A stretch of 64,000 bases of DNA from Chaetoceros tenuissimus (Eukaryota; Bacillariophyta; Thalassiosirophyceae; Chaetocerotales; Chaetocerotaceae). This document shows, one piece after another, positions 1 to 11,412 of the stretch. The stretch lies in assembly GCA_021927905.1 (NCBI GenBank), contig BLLK01000038.1, positions 1,364,001 to 1,428,000 on the forward strand. The letters are read 5' to 3'. The position numbers and the translations under genes are program-made. Below the pieces are notes generated by a model. That model saw only the letters and a program-made list of their open reading frames with translations. It made no database searches and was not told the origin of the DNA. Position 1 is the first letter of the stretch; every line of letters begins with the position of its first letter.

Positions 1-272
1 GCATTGATTCTATCTTCAATGCTTTTTGAAGAGTTTGGAATACCTGAAGCAGCATTTCTATGCACCTTTTCATCGGTCTCAAATGGCGGTGGGTTCTTGT
101 CTTCATCTGAATGACTCTCAACCGAATAACTTTTGTTCTCGGAATGCAATTTGGCATTGATTCTATCTTCAATGCTTTTTGAAGAGTTTGGAATACTTGA
201 AGCGGCATTTCTATGCACCTTTCCATCGGTCTCAAATGGTGGTGGGTTCTTGTCTTCATCTGAATGACTCTC
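1..272 (-). repeat. 153-bp (51-residue) coding tandem repeat
   Basis: Two nearly identical copies, 1-153 and 154 to about 272, lie in frame inside the hypothetical protein. Each encodes a unit with ESHSDEDKNPPPFETD, then VHRN, then SKSIEDRINA. The copies differ by a few substitutions, at least one of them synonymous. The array is cut by the window edge. Confidence 0.9.
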
Positions 273-2361
273 CATCGAATGCATTCCCACCTTTGCTTTT
301 ATTTTGAAATCAAGATCAGGGGGATCAGATTTCCTCTCCTCTGCCTCCAATTTATTCTTTATCCTTTCTTCTAGAGAGTATTCAGCACTTTGTTTTGTTC
401 GTATTGCGGTGCTAATCGGGGCACTATCGGTAGTATACCTAATGTTTTCCTTTGCCGGTATTTTGGAATCTTCCTCAAGGTCGATTTCATTCTCTTGTTT
501 TCTTTGCTCCTTGATATTGTCTACAATTTCATCACTTTCCATAGCATCTTCAATCTCATTTTCTTCATCAACTGAAAAACTTCGAGTACTGACAGCTTTT
601 ATCAAGGCAGATAAACGTTCATGGTTGACATCGTCAACAGCATCGTTCTCATCTTCGGCATCATCTTCTGCATGATCATCATCACTCGAACTTTGATCTG
701 AAATACTACTAGCAGAAGAAACCTCTACCGCCCCATTCATCAAGTCGGAATCATAGACATTGTGCTGAGTTCGAAATTTATCGCCATATCGTGAACCTGC
801 TTCTGAATAACAATGCCTTGAACTTGCCTCAGAATGAGATGTCTGGCAAACACTAAGATTTCCAAAAGAAGGAAAAGATCTATCTGTAGTGCCCATATAA
901 AATGCATTGAATGTATTACCATCTGCTGGACGAGTCCCATCTTCTTGTTGCTGTTCTTCTTTTTCATCTTCATTATTTTGAGAATCTGAACTTATTTGCT
1001 CTTGACCATTTCTAGATATGCTGCCATGGTCATTCTCGGACGGCCCACTAGAAGGATGACCTATTCCTTCTTCTTGTCTTGATTTTGAACTAGAAGTCGA
1101 TTCTGCAGTACTCTCATCATCCATATCATTGTATTGGTCAAGTAATGTCAAAATATCTGTCCATAAATTGAGTGTCTCAGTATTTTTGAGCACTTTCATG
1201 ATATTCGTTATTTCATAGACTGTCCTGATGGTATCTTCATTACTAATAGCTCTTTTATTCCTCGCATCTTGATCCATCATATCTTGGATACACACTGCAA
1301 CTTGGTGCAAGCACTTTGTCACATGTTCTACAAAGAGTTGACATTCTTCAGAACTCTTGAAAACACCACCGTCCACATTCAAAGCATCTACTAAAGCTCC
1401 CGCTGCAACAATAACTCCACCTTCCGGACAGCACCGTATTATTGTACAAAGCAATTCGTATACCATAATAGTTACATCTTCAGTGTTCATTTCTATAATC
1501 AATTCCATGCTTGTATCAATCATTATAGATAAAAACCCATCATCACAAAAGTAATGAGGCAGGACACTGTTCATTCCACACTTATCCAACAACTCAATAA
1601 ATTGCATATAAGACTGTAAACATGCAATAGCTGTACTAGTTTTTGTAATATTTTCCATAGTTTCCACCAATATCGGAGCCACAAAGGAATGAAACCTTGA
1701 ATTACCAATAGACTGCAATAAATCACTAGATTTCTCAAACAGCTCCCTATCTATTTGATAATCACTAAAAGCAAGGGTATACATTTCTATTATCCGTCTG
1801 TACATCTGATCTGTAATCTGGTCTTTGCAATGTACCAATGAAGCAACCTCATAAGCATACAGTGCAGCTGTAAAGCTAATACTAGCATGTACACCTTTGA
1901 ACTGATCCGGGTATTCCGCCACCCTCAAAAAGGCCGCTACGACAAGATGACAACTAAAAGTTGAATTTTCAATATTTGGCTTGGAGACTAAATGTGCGAC
2001 TTGATCTATGAATGCTTGTATGAAATATTCCCGACATGTTTCGTAACAATCATGAAACATGAGCATGAGTTCTGCTAATGCCCCACCAATGGAAATGAGT
2101 TCCGAGGAGGGAGTTGTTTCTTCGTTATGATGTGCATCATTTGCTTCCACGACACAAGCGGCTATTAAAATTTGTTGTATCCTCTGTGCTGCTTCTGTGG
2201 AATGACAGAGGGAGACTGCTTGAGCCCCGAGTCCTAATGCAAGTTGTTGACGTAAGTCGTCGTCGGCCAAGAGTTCATTGATGGCTTTTTGAACTATTTT
2301 TGAATTGGCTGATTCCGATGCAGCTTCATAGAGTGAATTCCAAGACGATGATGACTGCATC
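1..2361 (-). CDS. Alpha-helical repeat-type hypothetical protein (3' end outside window)
   Basis: An uninterrupted minus-strand frame runs from an ATG at 2361 to the window edge, about 787 codons with no stop seen. The start reads MQSSSSWNSLYEAASESANS. Residues 1 to about 420 are a mix of hydrophobic and charged helices (for example LRQQLALGLGAQAVSLCH) resembling ARM/HEAT-like architecture, but I recognise no family. From about residue 430 the chain becomes acidic and Ser/Glu/Asp-rich with low complexity. The last visible part contains a 51-residue tandem repeat that continues out of the window. The frame stays open upstream of this ATG to a TAG near 2488, and that stretch also looks coding, so an upstream exon is possible. 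There is no basis for a function; a cytoplasmic scaffold is only a guess. Confidence 0.75.
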
Positions 2362-2737
2362 CTACTACTGGCTAGCTTATGGGAATGCTTTTGATGCTCT
2401 ATTTGAATTTTGATTCTTGCACGATGTATCTGATCAGTTTCTGCTTTTTTATTGTGTTTAGGCTGCTGCTTTTCGTTGTTAAAACTCTAGTCCAGTATGA
2501 ATTGGAAGTAAAGGAAAGGTAGAGTTCTTTTACTTATTGTTACTAATAGGGGTTCAATCTCGTGTAAGGTAAGCAATTGGTATGAAAATACAAGCGATAG
2601 CGAAAATACGTCCTACAGTAGGAAGTCATTTCAATGCGAGTCCTGGAAAAGACAGATTGGAAATGACTATTTCGAAAATAATAGATGATAGATTTTTTAG
2701 TATTACAACAGGGAGTGTAAAGACAGTCTTGGTTTGC

Positions 2738-2841
2738 TCACATTCTATGAATCTGCTTTGATATTCAATTTCTAATTCTTTTAGATAAGCCTCTAATCTA
2801 TCAATTTCTATGAGAAAACAATGAGCAATGTGTTTTTCCAT
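2738..2841 (-). CDS. Possible first exon of the gene at 1-2361
   Basis: A short minus-strand frame begins at ATG 2841 (MEKHIAHCFLIEIDRLEAYL) and reads as an amphipathic, coiled-coil-like helix to about residue 35. A GTGAGC donor-like site follows at about 2737. The large downstream frame is open above its first ATG and has several AG acceptors near 2440-2475. A splice could therefore join the two, but I could not settle one acceptor. It may instead be a chance frame. Confidence 0.3.
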
Positions 2842-2980
2842 TTTTAAACCTGTAATTGTAGCTCCTGTTCAATTTATCACTTTTTTTTGGGGTCGAGGAT
2901 TGTTTTAGGAAAATTATACGTTTTTAGTCACTTATCAGGAAGATTAGTTATTCCGAACGGAGAATCATTAATGAAAAATA

Positions 2981-3135
2981 AAGTTGATACGACAGAAAAG
3001 AAATCTATGCTTTTCTTTTTTATTTGAATTCATCACTATAAACGCCATTGCAATGAAGTTGATACGACAGAAAAGAAATCTATGCTTCATTTTTTATATT
3101 TTATAAGTTGAATCCACATTACTCGAAACGCCATT
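2981..3135. repeat. 75-bp imperfect direct repeat
   Basis: Two copies, 2981-3055 and 3056 to about 3135, share a long block starting AAGTTGATACGACAG and both end near AACGCCATTG. They lie just beyond the 3' end of the alpha-galactosidase gene. The rest of 2362-3149 holds only the possible exon described at 2738-2841. Confidence 0.85.
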
Positions 3136-3149
3136 GCCACTTTTTACGT

Positions 3150-6100
3150 TTAAATATTTACAGTTACTCTTCCATCTTCAGGTGAGCCATTACCATGAAT
3201 CACAGCCCATATACGAACCACCTGACCTCCATAAAAGGTTGCATTTCGAGCAATCTTTGGTGTCTTGAATATGATTTCACCTTGAGCTACCATACCACTC
3301 ACTTTGACCGTCATTGGAAAAGCATAACATGGTAAATAAACATAAATGAATCCAGATCGTTTTGAATCTTTTCGTAATTGTAGATCGATGGAAGTGCTTG
3401 TGGAATCAAACCTTGTTACTTCAAAACCACAGGTAAAGTGTAATTCCGATCCAATGTATTGGCACTTATCTAATGATACTGGCTTGATGTGGAATATTTC
3501 TGATTCATGAGGTCCTAATTTCTTGCTTAAATTCTTGAAATTATGACCGGGTTGGATCCAGGCATACTTGGAAGACCAAAAGTTGAACATGTGATACCCA
3601 ATATGTAAATCATGTGAATCAGATCCTTCAGGAGGGAGAGCGCCCGACATTGGAATGGAGACTACAGAACTTGTTTCTGTCCAGTTACTCAATGATACAA
3701 TGGACCAGGATCCTAGTCCCTTTGCAACTGGTAAGCAGTTTCTTTCACGTTTCCATGGATTCGACCAAGATTGATCTGGTAGAAATCCTGTCCTTCTTGC
3801 ATTTAGTGTTGCTGCATCTGCAGCTGATATTGAATTCAAATCGATCTCATGCTCGTCTGTACACCATAATCTCATGAGACTTGGAATTCCACTATCACTT
3901 GTATTATGCAGATCAAGAGCTACTCCCGTGATTCCTGTGACAGGGTATATCCTAGTTGCTACTCTAAGTCTCGAGTCATCAAGTTTGCTCAAATCGTCAG
4001 AAAGTAAGAGCATACCGCCAGTCATTGCAATCACTGTTGCAGCACTCTTTACTTCTGTATCAGTCAATCTTGTTGTCTTACCCAGTAAAATACAATCTGG
4101 ATCATTATGCCAAAATCTATGTCCCATAACTGAGCGAGTGACTGAATTTCGAACCATTGCTCTTAAACTCGGCAATGTTCCATTATCCCACCACGGTAAT
4201 GGAAAGTCAGGATACCAAGTCGGACCAGTATCTGCAGATACGCGATTTGCATCTAGTAGTCCTATTCCGGGTCCAATTGGACAACCACAACCAATAATGA
4301 ATGTTTCTGGCCCGGCTGCTGCTCTCAGTGTTTGAAGAGCAAGGTACATTGTTTCAGCTCTGGACATGCTCACGTCATATTTTCCATTACCATGTAAACA
4401 CGCCGCATAAAGGAAATCCAGTTTGAGTACTTTGTATCCCCATTCTTTTACTGCTCTGCGAACACATTTGAAGGCGTATTCTCTCACTTCTGGATTCGTA
4501 GCGTCTAAACCATAAAAGAATTTACCACAATTGGAAGAGTTGGCAAATCTTCCTTCATCATTGCGGATAATCCAATCAGGATGTTCTTTTGCAAGTTTTG
4601 AATTTTTGTCACATGCATATGGAGCCATCCATAATCCTGGAATCATATCATTCGAAGTTACAGAGTCTGCAAGAGCCTTCATTCCACCGCTTGAAGGTGG
4701 GAAAGCTTTTGGCTTTAAATCATCCCAATCTCCCCATGCTGTCATGTATCCATCGTCGATAATCACTGCATCCGACGTTATATCTGTCTTGAGATCCGCT
4801 AATTTCTTGAAGTTCTCTTTTAATGATTTTGAATCTATATTCTCATAGTAGTGATACCAACTGCACCAGCCAGTCAAAGGTGGAAAGTTTTGGAAAGGCC
4901 GAGCAATATTGTACGCACTAACAGCATTGAAGTAAGCAGACATTGGTTCTTCATCATAATTACTTTCATGCATCAATTGGCAATATGCCCAATCAGTACT
5001 AATCCCAGTTTTATTCGATGCAATCATACCTTGGCAAGAAGCATGCATTGCCACACGACAAAAGTCCGAATCAAAAGTTACCAAACCAAATTGAGATGTC
5101 TGAGATAGAAATCCAAGAATCAAAGCAGGTCCACCGTGCTCATCCAATTTTGATCCCTCTTTTCCATGATCTCCCTCATTGCATGATACACATGCATAAA
5201 AGTCAGACTTGTAATGAGTCAGTTCGTGAAATGTCCAGTCTTCCTCACTTCCTTGTCCAGACCGACTTCTTTGAATGTATGCATCACTATTTATTTGGGA
5301 CCCGTCGTTTCTTACCCATGCATCGCTCAAATCTTCAGTTGGAACAGGTGGAATATCAGCACCAAAGTTAAATGCTTTGGAAAGAAAATCCGGCATTGCA
5401 GGTTTTGGCTGTTCATCTCCTTGAGTTACACTACCAGCAAAACTCCAACTTTGATACCCATTCAAATAAATATTCGTCGGATGAAATGCATTGCAATCGT
5501 CACTATACGATCCTGTAGACTCCATTTCTGGATTATTACAATAATTGTCACTTGACTCTCTCCCAAAAGGATGCTCGCCATGAACATTTAAATTTCCATC
5601 AAGAATGGTAAATGCTTCAAGGGCAATACTTGCATCTTGAGGCATATCTACTTTCCATAGCAAAGGCGGAGCCATAGAAGTACCGACATATTTTGCATCA
5701 TCATTCTCTTCCATTTGATTTTGATGATCTACATTCGGCATCACAAAAGTGACAACAATTGGAGCAGACTCAGATCGCTTCTTCTCAAAACCTGGATCCA
5801 AAACTTTATCTACTTCTCCAATATATCCCGCCTCCTTAAATACTTTTTCACCATCCTGTGGAATCTTCCGATCGTGATCAGTTTGTTTGACCGAAGTTGG
5901 AAACCTAGTTCCTGAAATACATTTATTGCGTAATAGAATTTGTACACCACGACATTCTTGAAACCCCCGAATAGATAAATCACTTTCCTGCAAAAGCTTT
6001 ACAGATAGAATATCATCCGCATCATATTTTTCCATATAGATGTGAGGAGATTTCAGACAAGACCGTGTACATCTACTCCGTTTGAATACACGTTGCACAT

Positions 6101-6548
6101 AATCTACTGCAATATTCTTGTTGGTATAAGATGCAACCGCTTGAGAAGATTGACGATAAGTGATTTGAAGGATATTACGAGAATGAATGCTCCAGTCCGT
6201 TTGTTGCGATGCAAAGCTCCAGCCTTGAGACATGCATGCTTTTTCATTCATGTTTGGTAGAGGTGCATCTTTAGGATGAATGAGGCTGATGCCCTTTGCA
6301 GGAATGGAAAAGATCCATTTTCTTTCTTTTTTAGGTTGATCTTTGGATAGATCAGAGATACCCGTGTTGTAGCTCTTTGGAGGGTTCAGTGCATCTTGTA
6401 GGTTTTGACTTGAGGAAATCATTTCAATAGCTCCTCCAATTGGCGGTCCTCCAGTATCTTCCTGATTGCCTGACGATTCCACATTTTGTAAATTGTCACT
6501 GGAGACAGCAAGCTCTATCGTCGGTGTGTGATCTGTTCCTTCCATCAT
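3150..6548 (-). CDS. GH36-type alpha-galactosidase / raffinose synthase-like protein
   Basis: A single-exon frame of 1,132 residues starts at ATG 6548. The catalytic barrel is clear: GWCSWYHYYENI begins at G560, KLDFLYA carries the predicted nucleophile D711, and RVSADTGPTW carries the predicted acid/base D773. The 62-residue gap between the two Asp is normal for GH36. NGYQSWSFAG at about residues 365-375 belongs to the N-terminal beta-sandwich. The family hydrolyses or transfers alpha-galactosyl groups on oligosaccharides or galactolipids. The first 330 or so residues are a long extension, partly low complexity, absent from compact bacterial enzymes. I see no signal peptide, so the cytosol is likely. 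Hydrolase cannot be told from galactosyltransferase by sequence alone. Confidence 0.9.
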   Translation of the reverse strand: MMEGTDHTPTIELAVSSDNLQNVESSGNQEDTGGPPIGGAIEMISSSQNLQDALNPPKSYNTGISDLSKDQPKKERKWIFSIPAKGISLIHPKDAPLPNMNEKACMSQGWSFASQQTDWSIHSRNILQITYRQSSQAVASYTNKNIAVDYVQRVFKRSRCTRSCLKSPHIYMEKYDADDILSVKLLQESDLSIRGFQECRGVQILLRNKCISGTRFPTSVKQTDHDRKIPQDGEKVFKEAGYIGEVDKVLDPGFEKKRSESAPIVVTFVMPNVDHQNQMEENDDAKYVGTSMAPPLLWKVDMPQDASIALEAFTILDGNLNVHGEHPFGRESSDNYCNNPEMESTGSYSDDCNAFHPTNIYLNGYQSWSFAGSVTQGDEQPKPAMPDFLSKAFNFGADIPPVPTEDLSDAWVRNDGSQINSDAYIQRSRSGQGSEEDWTFHELTHYKSDFYACVSCNEGDHGKEGSKLDEHGGPALILGFLSQTSQFGLVTFDSDFCRVAMHASCQGMIASNKTGISTDWAYCQLMHESNYDEEPMSAYFNAVSAYNIARPFQNFPPLTGWCSWYHYYENIDSKSLKENFKKLADLKTDITSDAVIIDDGYMTAWGDWDDLKPKAFPPSSGGMKALADSVTSNDMIPGLWMAPYACDKNSKLAKEHPDWIIRNDEGRFANSSNCGKFFYGLDATNPEVREYAFKCVRRAVKEWGYKVLKLDFLYAACLHGNGKYDVSMSRAETMYLALQTLRAAAGPETFIIGCGCPIGPGIGLLDANRVSADTGPTWYPDFPLPWWDNGTLPSLRAMVRNSVTRSVMGHRFWHNDPDCILLGKTTRLTDTEVKSAATVIAMTGGMLLLSDDLSKLDDSRLRVATRIYPVTGITGVALDLHNTSDSGIPSLMRLWCTDEHEIDLNSISAADAATLNARRTGFLPDQSWSNPWKRERNCLPVAKGLGSWSIVSLSNWTETSSVVSIPMSGALPPEGSDSHDLHIGYHMFNFWSSKYAWIQPGHNFKNLSKKLGPHESEIFHIKPVSLDKCQYIGSELHFTCGFEVTRFDSTSTSIDLQLRKDSKRSGFIYVYLPCYAFPMTVKVSGMVAQGEIIFKTPKIARNATFYGGQVVRIWAVIHGNGSPEDGRVTVNI

Positions 6549-6926
6549 ATTGATGTATCAAAGTATTTGAAGGCCTGTGATAGATGAACGTATTTGCTCT
6601 TCTCTGAAAAGTATTTATGTAGAATGAAGTGGCTATATGTTTAGATCCAAAAATGGCGGTGTCAGAGAAAAGAGGTTGGGTTTCCAGTGTGCACGCCAAA
6701 AAAGTGATCTTAACGGACTTCTAAACTGTCACATGACTGTCGTAATGGGAACCTTTTCAATGTTGACATGTTGATATTTATACTAATATAGCTACATTCG
6801 ATATGAAAAGGCAATGAAAAGTTCTTTGACTGATAATTATTTTAAAACAAGTTACTTGGAGAATACACATAAACATATATTATTTATTTGCTACAAGGTG
6901 GAGTTGCCAATAGTTACTCATTCAAC

Positions 6927-8822
6927 CTAGACTAATTCGTCAGGAGAGGACTGATTCTGATCAGTAATTGCTGTCTCTTCAAAAGTTTGTTCATTAGAGG
7001 AGACGTCTTTGTTGTCTGATTCTGCATTCTTGGAAATTTCTTGCTGGGAATCCAATGCGGACACTCTTGAAAATGCGCTTGCCATTGCAGTTGCTTGTGT
7101 TACAGCCGATCCACTACGTTTCTTCATATTCCTCAACCTCTCCTCTCTTGCAGCTTTCTTAGCTTTCTTCGCAGCGCGCATCATCGCCGCTGGAGACATG
7201 TCCTCATTCATGACTACTCGTACATCGTTTTCGGTAGGATTTGCATCAAGAGCAGAAGAATCAGCTAGTGCTACAGAGGCTCTAAGATTCCTTGCAACAG
7301 TTGAAGATCTTCGACGGTCTTGTTCGGTTTGATCGTCATCACATCCTGCGAGCAAAACTTTCTTCAAAGCAGCAAAGTACCCTAGGTTGGGATTTCTTTT
7401 TCTTGCATTGATCACATGAGGTCGAGTGAAAACAAGAATATTGAATATGCTATAATGACAGGGTGTGAGACTCAAGAGGTTTTGATTGATGAAAAGATGG
7501 TCATTGTTTTAACTTACCCCTGTAAACTTTGAACTTTGTTCCATATTTTCAATCCATAGGGAATGTCTGTCTGTTTTACCCCAGCCAGTAGCATGAACAT
7601 GACTAGAAATGTGAAAACAATAAGCATTAGCAAACCAAATCTGCAAAAAGAGAAAAACAACAAAATCAATTCAAATCTACTCACCTACAAATGGGCCAAC
7701 GTAACAAATTAGAAATACCAAGCCATAAAGCCAAGATTGAATAAGAAACTGGCTTGCACGAGCTAACTCTTCTTCTTGTCGTTTATTTGCTCTTTCAGAT
7801 CTTTTTGCAAGAGCCTGTGCCAATACACCTCCTGGTTTTGGCTGACCCAAAGTTGATGATTCGTCCGTGGAGTTCTTACTTTTACGCAGGGTGGAGAGTG
7901 TAGAGGACCTTGCAGTTGAAACATTACGAAGTCTATATTTTTCCATACGTTTTGCTTGAGAACGTACTTTCCACCAGATTGCAGCCAGAAGTACAAAGTT
8001 CGCCACCAAACTAATAAACGATGTTGAGAATACGTAAATGATGCTGAGAATTGGGGCATTCTCGCCTCTGATACATTTGACTTGTTCGAAAAGCTTACAA
8101 TGGATGGGATAAGGAAACACCCAATAAGTTCCAAAGAGTGGATTGAAACTTCTCGTAGCTAGAACAGAGATGACTCCACTAAGAGCCCAAACAAAGATAA
8201 AAATGTGAACAAAGGGTTCCACCTTGGTCTTGAATTGTCTTTCTCGATAGTTTTTTCTCAAGAGGAAAAAGTAATACAGAGACAGACCAACATTATAGAG
8301 TTGAGAGCCAATCAAGCCAAACAGTAGCAATGTAGAAAAAACTTGAGTAGAGTAATAGTTCCCATAAGAACCCCAGTTGTCATCATCTGATCTATGCATT
8401 TGAGCCATGCCACCAATGGACATGATGATATCATAAACGGCCATGGCGAAGATAATGCGTCGATAGGCATCCTATCGAAAAATAGAAAAGAGTGGGTGAG
8501 TCTACAACGAGTGGTACAGTAAAGAATAGAGAAGACTACACGTCTCATGTCTTCGGATTTCGGATTACTGTCCGGAAAGGATCTGCCCGACTTTTTTCTT
8601 AAGCACTAATTGACCACTGCTATTTGAGGTGCACAAGTATTCATCACCAGTAGGATAGCAATAGCTTTCAATTTCTTTTAAGTTGATGCTTACCTTCAGC
8701 TTTTTTCTAGAGCGAAGAATCACGATGCAGAGTATTAAGCAAGCTAAGAACGAGAGAGAAGATCCTATAATTTGCGATAGAAACAAGACCTGTCTCTGAA
8801 GAATACTGATTGAATACGTCAT
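6927..8822 (-). CDS. Seven-transmembrane G-protein-coupled-receptor-like protein
   Basis: Five exons were joined by GT-AG sites with consistent phase: 8822-8694, 8605-8540, 8471-7685, 7602-7518 and 7449-6927, giving 529 residues. Seven hydrophobic segments fit a GPCR. Helix 1 is near residues 10-35, helix 2 near 70-88, helix 3 near 105-136, helix 4 near 155-175, helix 5 near 215-245, helix 6 near 308-328, and helix 7 contains WNKVQSLQGIFNILVFTRP. The SLQGIFN...VFTRP ending is typical of the protist cAMP/secretin-like receptor group. A basic Ser-rich third intracellular loop precedes helix 6. The tail of about 160 residues has basic (AAKKAKKAAREERLR) and acidic parts. Ligand is unknown. The acceptor at 7602 is the least certain join. 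The tail and 3' flank are copied in inverted orientation at 12746-13086. Confidence 0.8.
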
Positions 8823-8964
8823 GGCTGATCGACTTTATCTTCCTGAGGCAGTATGTTCTCAAACTGTATGAATTGTTTATCTTAGGAAGAATTATGTTAC
8901 AAGTAAAGAGGGTGCTGCTTTTCTAATTGGAGTGTGCAAGGGAGGAACTTTGCAATTTCATTTG

Positions 8965-8994
8965 GTGAGAAGGCCAGCCATTTCGCCTTCTCAC
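8965..8994. repeat. Perfect 10-bp inverted repeat
   Basis: GTGAGAAGGC at 8965-8974 pairs perfectly with GCCTTCTCAC at 8985-8994 across a 10-base loop. It lies upstream of the receptor gene. Confidence 0.8.
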
Positions 8995-9013
8995 TTCAAA
9001 AACTATTAGATTT

Positions 9014-9394
9014 TTTGTTCTGATCATTCCGTTCAATCGTTCCAAATGTGTCTTTTTCTGTCTAATATTTGACTTTATTTGTAAGACGTGATAAGGCGGT
9101 CCTGCATTTTAATGCAGGTCCGCCTAAATGGAATGTTTGTCTCTGATCCCTGATTCTTCTTTGTCTCATTTCCATCGTCTTATGTCTTACGAGTAGGGGA
9201 CATCAACAAGTAAATCTAAACTAGGATATGGTTATTAGGAAAAGGAACCTTTTATAACAAGCAACGAGCTATAAAATGCATTTTCCTGAACTGAGAAAGC
9301 AACACTTCGGCTGATGAGAAGGCTACATCATCATTATTTATTATTTTGTTCTATCATTCTGTTCAATCGTTCCAAATGTGTCTTGTTCTGTCTA
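9014..9394. repeat. Dispersed direct repeat pair flanking a palindrome
   Basis: About 45 bases, including GTTCAATCGTTCCAAATGTG, occur at 9014-9064 and again at 9353-9394. The strong palindrome at 9094-9125 lies between them. This could be a small decayed mobile element. Confidence 0.7.
9094..9125. repeat. Near-perfect 32-nt palindrome
   Basis: Arms AGGCGGTCCTGCATT and AATGCAGGTCCGCCT are 15 bases each, separated by two bases, with one mismatch. It is GC-rich in AT-rich surroundings and could form a cruciform or hairpin. Confidence 0.85.
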
Positions 9395-11284
9395 AACTTA
9401 TAAAAGAATATTCGACTAGATGTGATTAAATATCCGTGTACTGCTCTAAACTAGAGAGATATCACTATGAATAGGTGCTGAAACACTCGTTACTATTAGA
9501 TAGATTCTAAACTATATCTAAACTATAAGATACTCTGAAAGATCCAAAACATCAAGATATCGAGAACCCGAAGCCTAGAGAGTGAGAACACTATGTACAT
9601 AACCATATTAGGTGAGGAGACAGACCTTCGCTCTAACCCATACAGCACTACGATAGCACGTAAAACAGGGCGTAAAACAGGACCACACCAATATTAAATC
9701 ACTCCCCGCAATGCGATTCTCGTATTGGACTAATAAACCCCAAGGGGGACCTGGTTTCTGCGCAACGCCAGGAGGTACAACTGCAAAGAGAAGGACCTAC
9801 GCTTGCAATTCTTGTAATTGCATCATTGTCAATGAAGACTCTGCTCACATTGAGCATATACTTACTTCAATAATCTGTCACTGTTACCTGCACGGCTTCA
9901 AATAATGATCTATGTCGATACAGCAAAGATGTAGCATCCACCATGATCCTGATAACCCCATGCGTTAAGCCCGCTACTATTTCCTCATAGACTTGCTCTC
10001 CTAGCTAGGCACTTACTGATCCTTGTTGGATTGCCTATAGTCTTTGTAATAGCAAGTAGGGCCTCAGAACTATCTCCAGTTCTCACGCATTCATATCACA
10101 GGACCATGTCGTACACCTACTTATATCACTGACTCTTCTTTCGAAAACTGAGATCTCATCGTTCCATTTACAATATACACTTCTGATAGCTAATACTCCA
10201 ACTGCTCCATCTGAGATGGACACCGCTGCACCTTAAATCTGCAGCCGTTAGAAGTATGCTCTTGTACCGTGAGGCAAACTTGCACTATTCCATATTCGCG
10301 ACGCAATCTAACTTCTTTCAAATTGCACATCATCACACTATTAAATCACGTTGTAAGTCTCGTTATGACATTACAAGTGTTAGATATGAAACAGTTGTAG
10401 AATGGATAATGTAAAATGTAAACCAAAATTGAAAGTCAAACCTTGAGTATCCTTCTCATCACTCAGGATGGGATATACTACCCTTCACTTTATTTCTCGT
10501 GTCACATGTACTTTTGTGGTATCGCCTATACTACCACACAACAAGAAACATTGTTCCTATCAGTAGCAGCTTCGATCCATTCTGACAAAGCACATACTTG
10601 ACTCCCCGTAAGTTGTGAACCTAAGCATTTATTTCTTGAATCAGCTGTCTTGAACTAAATCAGCCTGAGGCTCTCTTCCCTTCCATGCTTCTCGCGCTAC
10701 GCAGTAGTCAGCTGTCCCTGTAATGACTGCTAAAATGACACACGAGATACCTTATACTTTCAAACAATATGATATGAATATGCCGTCTCTCCTAAGTCAT
10801 GCTGCTATCAGATATGCTACGGAACACATACTCAACCAATTCTATGAGTACTTTGAAAATACACTTCTTGATTCTTCACTCTGTTACGACAATCTGAATA
10901 TCATCTCCGATTCATTCTATTACAACAAGGTGATTTTATCTCGAACTTCCTATAATTGGCATACACTAATGCCTCCATTGCAACTTCGGGTATACTTCTC
11001 CCTTCGAATGCAATCCATTATATTCTTCACACACATTTGCTGGTTATGACACAGTCGTTGCAACTACATGCTACAACTGTCAAAGTGCACGCTTGGCACC
11101 AAAGTAATAAAGCAACAAAATGCAATTGGACAACGAATACTTATCACAATTTGCGGATCATGCTTATTGCGCCTTGTGGATCTATAGCCTTTCTAGCATC
11201 CACTGCAGCTAGTCAATCAATGCACAGTCGGATGAAGTAGTAACTCTGAGATGGGACTTCACCTGTTCTTCAAGTATCTAGCAT

Positions 11285-11412
11285 TGGTTGGCATAATGTA
11301 TCTACTCAAGATACCCTGGTTGGCATAATGTATCTACTCAAGATACCCAATGGAGCCACCTTCTTATGGTTGGCATCTTGTATCTTCACTGTGATACCCA
11401 CTGGAGCCACCT
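11285..11412. repeat. Short tandem repeats (32 bp, diverging to about 51 bp)
   Basis: A 32-bp unit starting TGGTTGGCATAATG is repeated exactly at 11285-11316 and 11317-11348. It is followed by a diverged longer unit (TGGTTGGCATCTTG, then GGAGCCACC) to about 11412. Confidence 0.8.

Noticed and set aside
3614-5915. Several plus-strand frames of 66-153 codons
   Set aside because: All are antisense shadows of the alpha-galactosidase gene.
6496-6699. 67-codon minus frame overlapping the start of the alpha-galactosidase
   Set aside because: It overlaps the real coding start in another frame and its composition is not protein-like.
9711-9905. 64-codon frame rich in Cys and Gly (MRFSYWTNKPQGGPGFC), perhaps a zinc knuckle
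   Set aside because: Cys/His spacing does not fit a CCHC knuckle, and no neighbouring frame looks like a retroelement gene.
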